Source of the DNA: Lepiota brunneoincarnata
Lineage: Eukaryota > Basidiomycota > Agaricomycetes > Agaricales > Agaricaceae
Direction: 5' to 3'
Assembly: GCA_023014365.1 (NCBI GenBank)
Contig: JAEBUN010000028.1
Location: 372,001 to 436,000 of the forward strand
DNA: 64,000 nucleotides
Within the stretch, counting starts at the first letter, position 1; each line of letters starts with the position of its first letter. The position numbers were made by a program, and so were the translations under genes. The notes beneath the pieces are model-generated. The model was not told the DNA's origin. It ran no database searches and saw only the letters and a program-made list of their open reading frames with translations. Positions 31,194 to 40,309 of the stretch are shown piece by piece.

Positions 31194-32408
31194 TCAGTAT
31201 AATCCGACAGGCTCTCCTGTAATGTTTGATTCGGCGATGGGGTCCCAGTCGAAGTATGGGTCGGGTTCTGGGGAGTCGCTTCGGTAGCTTGGTGGTCTGG
31301 GGATGGCGGGTCTTGGGTGAGGTCGATGACGATGGGTTCTCTGGAGTGAATGGTGGCAGGTGTGCCGAAGGATTGATTCAGGAAGTCGGTGGCTTCCGCT
31401 AGCAGATGTGGTGGTGGCGTTGGTGGTCGGAATGACGACGGGGGCATTTTGAATTCGGGTGCGGAGGGGTCTGGCTGAAGCGGGGCGCTGCTCGGTGCTT
31501 GCAACAATGTGTCGAATATTGTTGTTGGTGGTTTCGCGTGTGAGGGATCGAGCTCTGCTTGGTATTCCTCGTGGGCGGCGATACAGGCCAGGTACCATAC
31601 TTGCGGGTTGATGCTGGTAAGGGTTTCTCTCACAGTGCTTCTCGTAATGGCCTGGGGCAATCTTTCGACAATATCGACATTGGTAGCGCGGGCATCCTGC
31701 TTTGATATGGCCGAATCGACGGCAGCAATTGCAGCGAGTTCGGGTGGTGGATAAGTGAGTGGTGGTAGTCCCGATGGGGGCGTCATTAGAAGCAGATATA
31801 GCTTGTACAACACTTGATGGTTGGTTACTTGTATCCACCATGGGAGGGTTGGAAGGTTGGGTGGTGGTCCCGATAGGTAGGATAGGGCGGTCCTGACTTC
31901 CGCTTCCATTGCTCGGGCTTGGGATCGGACTCTCGAATGGGAATTCGGTGAGAGCGGTTGATAGCATGGCAGAAATGGTATTGCGGTCCTGTTCCTCTGT
32001 TGCGCTAGAAAGAATAGTGGCGCATAGTTTTTCGAATTCTGTTGCTCGGTTGTGGACGAGGCGCTTGTGATACAGAAGAGCAGTAAATGTCTTCCAGCAG
32101 GTGTCGACCAGGGGTACCATTGCTGGACTGCGTTTAAGACGGGTTCCGGTAATATGAAAGGGAACTTCGTGTAAAAGGATGGATCGTATCTCGGGTTGGT
32201 TGGAGGGAAGGAAGGTATGCCGGATGATATAAGGACTGTTGGTCCTGTCTGGTTGGTCGTCAGCGGTATCGGTGGCAGGGTTAGATTGGCTATTTCCCGT
32301 GACGCGGTTTGCCAGGGATATGATTCTTTCCCGGATGAGAAGGCATCCATCGTTGTCTGGCTCTGGGAGGTCTGGAGTGGTTGCTCGAGTGTTGGGTGGT
32401 TGGGTCAT
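31194..32408 (-). CDS. Third ORF of element A, zinc-knuckle protein after pol
   Basis: 404 residues from ATG 32408, overlapping the pol 3' end by 119 nt in the +1 frame. The middle holds two linked knuckles, CNCCRRFGHIKAGC and CRYCRKIAPGHYEKHC. The protein ends SNITGEPVGLY. Element B, which is only distantly related, has an ORF in the same place with matching knuckles (CIQCKQIRHWAIDC, CLGCKQYALGHYSYDC) and the ending SNICGEPVGEF. Conservation of both knuckles and the last ten residues shows that this frame is coding. Function unknown; nucleic-acid binding in the particle or in the nucleus is likely from the knuckles. Confidence 0.85.
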   Translation of the reverse strand: MTQPPNTRATTPDLPEPDNDGCLLIRERIISLANRVTGNSQSNPATDTADDQPDRTNSPYIIRHTFLPSNQPEIRSILLHEVPFHITGTRLKRSPAMVPLVDTCWKTFTALLYHKRLVHNRATEFEKLCATILSSATEEQDRNTISAMLSTALTEFPFESPIPSPSNGSGSQDRPILPIGTTTQPSNPPMVDTSNQPSSVVQAISASNDAPIGTTTTHLSTTRTRCNCCRRFGHIKAGCPRYQCRYCRKIAPGHYEKHCERNPYQHQPASMVPGLYRRPRGIPSRARSLTRETTNNNIRHIVASTEQRPASARPLRTRIQNAPVVIPTTNATTTSASGSHRLPESILRHTCHHSLQRTHRHRPHPRPAIPRPPSYRSDSPEPDPYFDWDPIAESNITGEPVGLY

Positions 32409-35400
32409 TGGTGGGGTTGTCTAATTTGCGGGCCCTTTTATATTCTTCAATGACTTCTTTGGCGTTCTCCAGGTTTGCTTCTGGCTCCCAGGAATCCTCG
32501 GTGGGAAGGTATCCTTTCCATCTGACTAGGAATTGATACTTGTTCCGGAATTTTCTGTGACGCAGTATTGACTCGACCTCGTATTCTTCTTCTCCATTTA
32601 CAAGGTCGGGTGGTGGGGCTGTGTTGTATTCCCCATGTGTGTCGTTCTCTTCTGCAGGCATTAGGAGGCTCGCATGAAACTTGTTGTGGATCTTCCATTT
32701 GATGGGTAATTTTAGTTCATAGGTTACAGGTCCGAGTTTTCTTGTTATGGTGAAGGGACCTTCTCGGCGTTGGGCCAGTTTCTTTGAGGCGTACTGAATT
32801 GGGAGGTTGCGGTTGTCGAGCCAAACCTTCTGTCCAACTTTTAGATTGATATCTGGCCGGTTATATCTTGCAGCCATTTTTAGTCTGGCTTGTTCATGCG
32901 CGGCTTGGGCTTCTTGGCGTATCTTGGCGAGGTATTTAAACTTCTCTCCTATTGCTGGAATGTTCGTTGGCTCTTCGGAGGTCGGAAATCCTTTGGGGCT
33001 TGATCCATAGAGGAGTTCAAATGGGGTATGTTGGTGTTCGGCATGTGTTTTCGAGTTGTGGACATATTCCAGGAGTGGGAGTGCCTTTACCCATTTGTTC
33101 GGGTTCGATGAGCAATAGATGCCAAGGTAGAGTTCTATTTCTTGATTGAATCGCTCTGTTTGTCCGTCTGTCTGGGGGTGGTAGGCGGTAGAGAGTGCTT
33201 GTTCGATTCCGAGTTGTTTGTAGAATTCTTTCATGGATTTGGCAGCGAATCTGGGGTCGCGATCACTGAGAACTTTCTCGGGAAGGCCAAATCTAGAGAA
33301 TAGCCGTTTGATAAGAATTTCGGCGATCTTGTCCGCGTTGGCTGTTTTCGCAGTAGGTTCTAGAATTATCCCCTTCGTAAGCTGGTCGACCACGACCAGT
33401 ATAGAATCATGGGGTCCGTCCGGGGGTAGGTCTGTGATGAGATCCATCGAGATGTTCGAGAATGGACGGGTAGAACGGGGTCCAGGGATAGGTTGAAGCG
33501 GTGGTTTTAGGGGGTGGCGATTGATCTTGTATTGTTGGCAAGCACCACATCCTTTGACGTAGTTTTTGACAAATGATCGCATCCCGGGCCAGTAGGCGTA
33601 TTCCTGGAGTTTTCTATTTGTTTCTGCGATTCCAGGGTGTCCTGCGGTGGGTGAGTCGTGTACTCTTTGCAGTAAGCGGCGTCTGAGGTGTAAATCTTGT
33701 GGTATAAATAGTTTTCCTTGAACACGTGGGTGTCCTGAGTCGTCTTCTTGGGCGATGTCGGTCTGTTTCTTTTTCTTCCACAGCTCTTTTATTTCCTGTT
33801 TAGTATTTTCGTCGATAATATGGATATGTTGTGGCTGTTCTGAGGTGAAGAATTTGTCAGGGAGTGCAACGACCTGTTTGTTGTCTCTTGTCTTGGGTTC
33901 ATGATCGGGTCGTCTGGAAAGGGCGTCTGCTGGTCCATTTTTCTTTCCAGGGATATGTCGGATTTCGATGTCAAATCGTTGCATGTAGGCAATCCATCGG
34001 GCTTGTCTTCTGCTGAGGTCTTCAGGTTTTCTCCAGCGGCGAAGGTTGTCGTGATCTGACCATACGATGGTCTTGTGTGATGATCCTTCTATGTGGTGGC
34101 GCCATTCTTTGAGTGCTCGGATAATGGCGAAGAGTTCCTGTTCGGAGCAATGATAGTTGCGTTCGGCTGGTGAGAATCCTTTCGAGAAGTATGCGACTGG
34201 GTGTTTAACTCCATTGTTGTCGCGTTGAAGTAGGACTGCTCCTGATGCAAATAGTGATGCGTCGCATTCGATTTCGAAGGGTTTGTCTCGATCGGGGACC
34301 ATTAATACCGGTTCGCTTTGGAATTTTCTCTTGAGAGTATCGAAGGCATTCTGGCATTCTTCTGTCCATTCGAATTTCTTGGTTTTGGACATTAGGGCAT
34401 TGAGAGGTTTTGCCCATGTGGCGTATTGGTGTATGAATTTTCGATAGAAGTTGCAAAATCCTATGAATTTTCGTACGTCGCGCGGGGTAGTTGGTGTTGG
34501 CCATTCAGCGATGCCTTTGAGCTTTGCTGGGTCCATTGAAACTGAGTCGGGAGTGATAATAACTCCTAGATATTCGAGTCGTTGTCATTCGAATTCGCAT
34601 TTCTCGGTTTTGAGGTATAGATCGTTGTCCTTGAGTATCTTGAGTACTTCTCTTGTGAGGCGTCGGAGTTCTTGTTTTGTTTTTGCGTGAATGAGGATGT
34701 CGTCCATGTAGACGATTACTCCTCCATTGTCGATGAGTTTTCGAAATAATGAGTCCATCATGGTTTGGAATGTTGCTGGGGAGTTACACATTCCAAAGAA
34801 CATGACCGTGGGTTCGAATAATCCTCGGGGTGTCCTGAAGGCTCCTTTCCATTCATCTCCTTTGCGTATGCGGATGTTGTTGTATCCTGCTCGTACGTCG
34901 AGTTTGGTAAAGTACTTTGATCCTCGGAGTTTGTCGAGAATATGAGAGATGAGGGGGAGGTTGTATGCATTTTTGACGGTATGCTCGTTGAGGTACCTGT
35001 AGTCTTGACAGGGGCGTAGTTTTCCGTCTTTCTTTCCTACGAAGAAGAAGGGTGATGCCATTGGCGATTCGGATGGTCGAATGTATCCCTTTTGAAGGTT
35101 TTCTTCTAGGAACGTGTCGAGCTCCTTTTCTTCATTGAGGGAGAGTCGGTAGGACTTCATGGCAATTGGTTTGAATGATTCCTTGAGTTCAATTTTGTGA
35201 TCCCATGGTCGTTGTGGGGGGAATCGTTCGGCTTGTTTCTTGCTAAATACTGGGAGGTATTCGTGGAATTCCGTGGGTACGACTTTTCTTGGGTCGTCGT
35301 TTTTCTTTTCTCCGTGTTGTACGGCGAGGAATTGTGATGCGGAGGCTTTGAAGTTGATTTCTTCGAAGCTTGTGGGCTCTAGTGTGGAGATGTGGTTGAG

Positions 35401-35958
35401 TTGGTCGTTGTAGATCCAATCGGGTTCCATGGATTGGATGAGTTCTTGGAATATAGTGTTGTCCCAACGTTCGTTTCTCCAGCGTAGTTGTTTGGCATCC
35501 CAGTCGATGTCTGGGTTGTGTTCTGCAAGCCAAGGGAATCCAAGGATGAGTCTTGGGCTTCCGAGGGAGACTACTTTTGGTTTGATCTCCATATTCTTCC
35601 CGTTAACCGTTAGGTTGAGGGTCGTGTAGTGGGTGGCTGTTCCATTTTCGTTAACAGATCCATCGGCATTTCGTACTTCGATGGGTCGATCGAGGGGTGT
35701 TGTTTTGAATGAATGTTGTTTGACCATTCCGGGGTCAATGAAGTTTCCTGCTGCTCCTGAGTCGAGTAGGGCGAGTAGTTCCACGCTTTCGGGTCCTTCC
35801 TTAGTGAACTTGTGTTTTCGGATTCGACAGGGTAGATGTATTACGCGTGCTGACGATTCCTGTAACTTTACAACATTAATATCATTTTGTGAATAGGAAA
35901 GGGAAGGAGGTCTTTGTGGAGGGCTAGACGTGGTGGCTAGTCTCCTTAGGCAAAATCC
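32290..35958 (-). CDS. pol: Pol of element A: protease, RT, RNase H, integrase, chromodomain (one in-frame TGA)
   Basis: Read in the -1 frame from the slip site, about 1222 codons. The protease motif [10 protein letters not shown] lies at residue ~65 and LILGFPWL ~50 residues later. RT has [24 protein letters not shown] and the catalytic YMDD (34699-34710). RNase H ends [18 protein letters not shown]. Integrase has the zinc module ([19 protein letters not shown]) and D-D-E residues in [23 protein letters not shown] and [15 protein letters not shown]. The chromodomain is [32 protein letters not shown]. One TGA at 34585-34587, between KCEFE and QRLEYLG, is a single C-to-T step from CGA (Arg) and would block full-length Pol unless read through. 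Confidence 0.92.
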
Positions 35959-37070
35959 TTAACCAGAGGGGCATCTGGGTGGTTGGATTCATTTGCAAAA
36001 TGTTCGTAGATGTCCTCGACTTCTTCGTCGGTTGCATCTTCTAGTATGTTGTATAGCGAGTTCTTTTTCCTGTAGCTTGCTTGTCTTCTTCTGGATATCG
36101 CATTTGACCGGTTTCTGGCATCCAAATTGCGGGGTAATTCGGATCGGCGATATATTGTCTTCTTGGTGGGGCATTCGCGGGCGAAGTGTCCAGTCTTGCG
36201 GCAGTTGAAGCATCTCTTTTCTCTGAGATCCTTTCTTTGGGCGTCTGTGAGGATTGCATTGAGGGCTTCGCGGGTGCGTTCTTGTACCAACTGGTGGAGT
36301 CTGTCTTCTTCGGTCTCCTCGTCTTCATCAGCTTCCTCGGCAAGTAGATCTGGCTCGTCCTCAAAGTCGAGGTTGTAGACTGCTTCGGCGAGTTGGTCAA
36401 TATCCATTGCGTTAGGGTCTGTTGCTTGATAGGGCAGTGGGACACGGTGCGTAAAAGCATTTCTTTTCCCTTTAAATGGGCGAGTGCGCGAAGTCGTTGG
36501 AAACGAGGGAGTTCCTCGAGTTTGCATATAGTCGCGTTGAGTTTGTAGTATTTGATATGCTGTTCGAGCTTGTTTGAACCAGTCACTGAGTTTGTTTCCT
36601 GGATTGAGGCTAATTGTCTTGATTGCGACGGGGCGATCCAGCCCGTTCTTGAAATAGTTGACCGCCGCCACTCCATCTCCAAGGTCGGCCTGATAGGCAA
36701 GTATCTGGAACTGGGATATGTAATCATCGATATATCGTCCATTCTGTTTGAGGTGGCGGATTCTGTCCATTGCATCGGCGGGGACATTGTTTGGGGCGAA
36801 GGATGTATCGAGTCCTTCGAGAAATTTCTTCCATGTCGGAAGGGTCTGGCTTCCATCAAGTTCTTTGTTTGATTCCAAGAATGCTCCTCTCCATGTTGCG
36901 GCGGGGCCGGTGGACATGTATGAAAGGGCGAATTGTATCTTGGTCTTGTCATCGGGAAAGGCTCCTGGCTTTGCATCGATGTATAGTTGTACTGCATCCT
37001 TCCAGAGGCGGAAGTAGTCGGTCTCTCCATTAAAGGTTGGGGGTGTGTTGATTTTTGCGGAGGAGGCCAT
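35946..37070 (-). CDS. gag: Gag of element A (capsid plus CCHC zinc knuckle)
   Basis: From ATG 37070 the protein has 374 residues. Capsid-like helices run from about residue 8 ([20 protein letters not shown]) to 180, with WRGAFLESN and [17 protein letters not shown] Pro/basic linker and an acidic block follow, then [14 protein letters not shown] at about residue 286, a classical C-x2-C-x4-H-x4-C knuckle. The frame is also open upstream of this ATG to about 37560, with Ser/Pro/Thr-rich sequence, so a longer Gag made from an upstream spliced or non-ATG start is possible. Gag ends at 35946, three codons after a GGATTTT slip site. Confidence 0.85.
   Translation of the reverse strand: MASSAKINTPPTFNGETDYFRLWKDAVQLYIDAKPGAFPDDKTKIQFALSYMSTGPAATWRGAFLESNKELDGSQTLPTWKKFLEGLDTSFAPNNVPADAMDRIRHLKQNGRYIDDYISQFQILAYQADLGDGVAAVNYFKNGLDRPVAIKTISLNPGNKLSDWFKQARTAYQILQTQRDYMQTRGTPSFPTTSRTRPFKGKRNAFTHRVPLPYQATDPNAMDIDQLAEAVYNLDFEDEPDLLAEEADEDEETEEDRLHQLVQERTREALNAILTDAQRKDLREKRCFNCRKTGHFARECPTKKTIYRRSELPRNLDARNRSNAISRRRQASYRKKNSLYNILEDATDEEVEDIYEHFANESNHPDAPLVKDFA
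35952..35958 (-). promoter_or_regulatory. Probable -1 ribosomal frameshift site between gag and pol
   Basis: In the gag frame the minus strand reads AAG GAT TTT GCC TAA, so the heptamer G-GAT-TTT lies two codons before the gag stop. The pol frame is -1 relative to gag and opens exactly here: its nearest upstream stop (TAA at 59-61 of 35900) directly precedes the heptamer. GGATTTT is the slip heptamer of red clover necrotic mosaic virus, so the sequence is known to be slippery. No downstream fold was computed. Confidence 0.55.
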
Positions 37071-37807
37071 ATTGTTAATGTCAGAGGTTGTGGATTCCTC
37101 GTCGGAAGTGTGAATAGACCCGGTAGTGGGGCTAACTTTGGATGGTTCGGATTGTACAGGGGAACTGGATCGAGGCGGTGAGTGTACCGGTGATCCAAGT
37201 GGTGATGTGAGGGGTGAGAATGTTCTTGGGGGTTTCTGTTGCGAAGTGTTGTCGCTAGTTCTTGTACTTGTTGAGGGTTGAGGACCGGAGGATGGGGTAG
37301 ATGTTCTATGAATCGGCTCCCCGAGCTTTGAGCGGGTAGAGGTGGCAGTTCTTTCAGGTGGTGGTTGTTTAGGTAGGGATTGAAGAACTGATGCTGGGGG
37401 TGCTGGGTATCCTGGGTCTTCTGTTCGACGTTGAACTCTCTCAGTAGGTTGTGTAGGGTACGGTGCGGAACCAGAGGGTGAACGAGTGAGGGGTATAGGT
37501 TTTGTTTTCTTTTTAGGGTCCGTGGTGGAGGGGGTGTGAAGTCGGGTTCGGAGTCGGTTGTCGACCAGTCAGAACTGTTGGATTCTTCGTAGTCGGTGGC
37601 AAGGGGGTCGTTTCGGTTTGTAGACAGGGTGAAGAGGGAAGAAGTCGAAGGTGAAGGTGAGGGTGAATAAACAACGCTTGCGGGTGCGTTATCCCAATCG
37701 ACGCTTGAAGGTGCGGATGACCTGTATACAACGCTTACGGGTGCGTTATCCCAATCAACACTTAAAGGTGTGGATGACCTATCAACGCTTTCGGTGCGTC
37801 TGACCAA
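36041..37807 (-). other. Long ORF in element A leader and overlapping gag in another frame
   Basis: 588 codons from 37807 with no stop, overlapping gag for about 1030 nt. The first part carries a 19-residue repeat built on SVDWDNAP (two copies, 57-bp unit, 37671-37784), which is only a peptide repeat in this frame. The part inside gag looks like a shadow. A real protein could use its first ~240 codons and then join gag, but I cannot show a splice. Confidence 0.35.
37671..37797 (-). repeat. 57-bp tandem repeat in the element A leader
   Basis: Two full copies start at 37671 and 37728, and a third, partial one near 37783. Several differences between copies are C/T or G/A. They are in frame with the 588-codon ORF (19 codons). 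Between 37850 and 37960 a second motif, AGCGA[CT]AA[AG]GCGT, recurs three times. Confidence 0.7.
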
Positions 37808-37983
37808 GGGTGCAGAGGGTATGGTGGCCTGCTCTACGGGGGTGTATCACCGGACAGCGACAAGGCGTGTCGTCAGATACGGTTGGCACTTGGCTAGCGA
37901 TAAAGCGTATCGTCTGCCGGTGTGGAAGGGTAGCGACAAGGCGTACCGATACCACGGGGTGTATGATGGAGGTTGTCCAAAGG

Positions 37984-37995
37984 AAGCTTTAATCT
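37984..37995 (-). other. Self-priming primer-binding site of element A
   Basis: Two bases inside the 5' LTR the minus strand reads AGATTAAAGCTT. It does not begin TGG as a tRNA-primed site would. It is perfectly complementary over 12 nt to AAGCTTTAATCT, the predicted first 12 nt of the element RNA. Tf1 of fission yeast, and the Tf1/sushi group generally, prime reverse transcription by folding the RNA 5' end onto such a site. The mechanism here is inferred from sequence. Confidence 0.75.
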
Positions 37996-37997
37996 AA

Positions 37998-38695
37998 TGT
38001 TATGATCCGTGCTCCTTCTGTATCCGAGGATAACTGGAGACGGCCTTCAATCACTCTACAAGGTGTCCGAGACGGTTGGCCTTATAGAGCTTAGTGGATC
38101 GCGCTCAATGAGATAACGAGGGAAGACGCCAAGTTAAGGCAGAGAGGTAAACGACCGCTGTTAACAAGATTAAAGCTTAAGGCTTTAATCTCTACTTGTA
38201 CAGGCCTTATATACCTATGAGGTGCTATATACTCGTTATAGGTTACTTGGCTGTTCTACTGGTCGTGCGCAGTCCTGACCATGATGCACATCCTGGCTGA
38301 TGGCATCCTAGCGTTATTTATATTACAATGAGTCAGTACTCTCGCTACTGCTGTGCGATGTTCCATCGCTTTCCTCTGACTCATAATCTCCTTCTCCCGA
38401 TTGTATCTCCATGGAGTCCTCTCCGTTCTCGCTCTCCATTCTCTCAGTGCTTCCATCCGTATCGGAGGTTGGGTCGGTTGATCCATGGTTATCTTCCTCG
38501 TCCTCGGGGTATTCCAATATATCCTCCAAGGTTATCTCCATTCCTGCTTCTCTCGCCAGGTCCTGCATGGCGGTGTAATATTCCCCTTCCTCGTCTTCGT
38601 ATTCTTGTGCCCGTAGTTGGTCTGTAGTCTCCTGTACCCATCTTGTAAAGTCAAACAATAATTCTTGTTCCTCCCGGTCTGGACTGTTCATAACA
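37998..38695 (-). repeat. 5' LTR of element A, 698 bp
   Basis: It is identical to the 3' LTR except for one C/T difference. The predicted RNA start is at 38178 on the minus strand, 35 nt downstream of the first base of the TATA box (38213-38205). Confidence 0.95.
38205..38213 (-). promoter_or_regulatory. TATA box of element A (5' LTR)
   Basis: TATATAAGG on the minus strand. The 12-nt word AAGCTTTAATCT begins 35 nt downstream (38178-38167), a normal TATA-to-start distance. That word is also exactly complementary to the primer-binding site, which supports it as the RNA 5' end. Confidence 0.7.
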
Positions 38696-38700
38696 ATGTC

Positions 38701-39308
38701 ACACATGGTCACCTCCACCGCTGGCGCGCACAGCAGTTTCAGCTTCCATGACACAGGACATTGGTGATGTGGAGTTCAAGGGGCTGGGAAAATTGTTTCA
38801 CAAGCAGGTACTTACTTTATAGGTTTGTTTGTTTGTTTGTTTGTTGGGATCCATTTGGGATCAGCTCATGGTCATAAATGTGTACTTTATGGCTCCTATC
38901 CAACCTTCCACTAGCAAGTAAGCGAAGAAAATCCAGGAATGGAGGAGGGATAAGAAAAAATGGTACCACAAAAACAAGGGACTAGTAGCATACATGAGAG
39001 CAAAATTCCATGCATGGAAAAAGCTCATTTTAACTCACAACATGTTAATCTGAGCCTCCTGGGTCAAATTTAAGTCAACTAACAGATATTAAAAAGCCCA
39101 ATCCTTGGAGAAATCATGAGTGAGAACAGACAAGTCTTGAAGAAAGAGAATGAAGCAGAGGAAAGGCATATCACATGAATTCTCACTACTGCTAGTCTCT
39201 GTCCTCGTGAGTCAGTCTCCTGCACCTTTGCTTCTTTATTTTTATTCAAGTCATTGCCCAGATGTTATTGACTGTGATGTAACAAACCTGGAGCCATTGA
39301 AAAAGATC
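38701..39308. other. Flank between element A and the dioxygenase pseudogene
   Basis: No gene recognised. A (GTTT)n microsatellite sits at about 38822-38845. A short plus-strand open piece at 38748-38810 ends at a possible GTAC donor. Element A split whatever was here: the sequence left of 30449 and right of 38701 was once continuous. Confidence 0.4.
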
Positions 39309-40279
39309 ATGTCAAAATCCAAACCCAGTCCCAAGCATTTCACCAAGCCCACAACTATCATCAATAACCAAAGAAATATATTGGTATGGTATTTACCCAA
39401 CCTCTTGCCCCAGAATCATCAGGTATAACATTCATTGTACAACTATTATGAAGTGTAGCTTATAGTATTGAAACAGGATAATCTCCTCAGGGCAACAGAA
39501 TTTATTCAACCTCAACTTGAGCAGTGTTTGGGCCAGGCTCAGACTTGGAGAAATGACCCTGCATCATTTCTCCAAGTCCCAGGTCAGAAGATGACTAGAG
39601 GTGTCCTGAACTTCTCACCGGGTTGGATTCTTGCTGGATATGCAGTGTGTATCCTCTCATTACTGATACTACACACCCAACTCATGCTCTATGCTTATTA
39701 CCAGAATAGTTCCAAGGCAAGACTGGTAACCTCTAGTACATTAAAAAAAACACCAGTAGCAAGGAGTGGCTCAAGATGATTTGGCCTTCAACTGAGCTTC
39801 TCAACAAGGCACTCATGCTCACACACCCCACTCTCTACAAATCAGGTCAAGCATCCTTGTCAAAACTGTGTGCATTACCTGAAACAAAGGAGTATGCCAA
39901 TGAGTGGCATTCCTGCTTCTCAGGCATAACAGTAATCCTTAACAGAATCACTGAAAGCCATAAGGATAGGAGAGCACACCGGACATGTTATAACCTCCTA
40001 GTAAGCCTTGGGACCCATGGTGATGACACTCATTTGTCACTACTGGAGTTAAAGATAATGCTTTTATACCCCTCTGGTACTAGTGTTTTCCTATGTGGAC
40101 GTTTGCTAAAACATGGGGTTGGGCATTGGGAACATGGGGACAGGGTGGTATATACCTTCTACATGAAAGAAGCAATATACAAGAAGTTAGGTATGGAAAT
40201 TCTTGGCTGGTCAAAGCAGTCAGACTTTGTTGAGAAAATGGAGTTGGAGGAGGTAGATGGAATGCTTGTAGATGATTAA
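39309..40279 (+). pseudogene. TET/JBP-type 2-oxoglutarate/Fe(II) dioxygenase, frameshifted
   Basis: From ATG 39309 (MSKSKPSPKHF) a 36-bp GTATAA..GTGTAG segment (39423-39458) can be spliced in frame to LIVLKQDNLLRATEF, then NFSPGWILAGY. After an A8 run at about 39743 the frame shifts by one, and 39776-40279 carries the catalytic core. There THPTLY, then ITESHKDRRAH with the His-x-Asp iron ligands (His62, Asp64 of that segment), YNLLVSLGTHG, YPSGTSVFLCGRLLKHGV with the distal His113, and GDRV with Arg123 for 2-oxoglutarate. All cofactor-binding residues are kept. Known relatives oxidise 5-methylcytosine or thymine, and in mushrooms they travel with KDZ transposons. The homopolymer shift could also be a sequencing error. 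Confidence 0.65.
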
Positions 40280-40309
40280 GACTTAGAATATATCTATACA
40301 TGCATGTGT

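Larger units (their letters stand above)
30454..38695 (-). mobile_element. Element A: complete young chromodomain Ty3/gypsy (Tf1/sushi-like) retrotransposon
   Basis: The element is 8242 bp and bounded by two 698-bp LTRs that differ at one base (T at 30497, C at 38041, a CpG site). Perfect 5-bp target duplications ATGTC flank it (30449-30453, 38696-38700). In minus-strand order it has the 5' LTR, a primer-binding site, gag, a -1 frameshift site, pol (PR-RT-RH-IN-chromodomain), a third ORF with zinc knuckles, a polypurine tract and the 3' LTR. Only one stop interrupts pol. Base composition is richer in CpG than the surroundings, consistent with recent arrival. Confidence 0.95.

Noticed and set aside
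37984..37997. tRNA-primed PBS in element A
   Set aside because: The site does not start TGG and matches no tRNA 3' end I can recall, whereas it matches the element's own RNA start over 12 nt.
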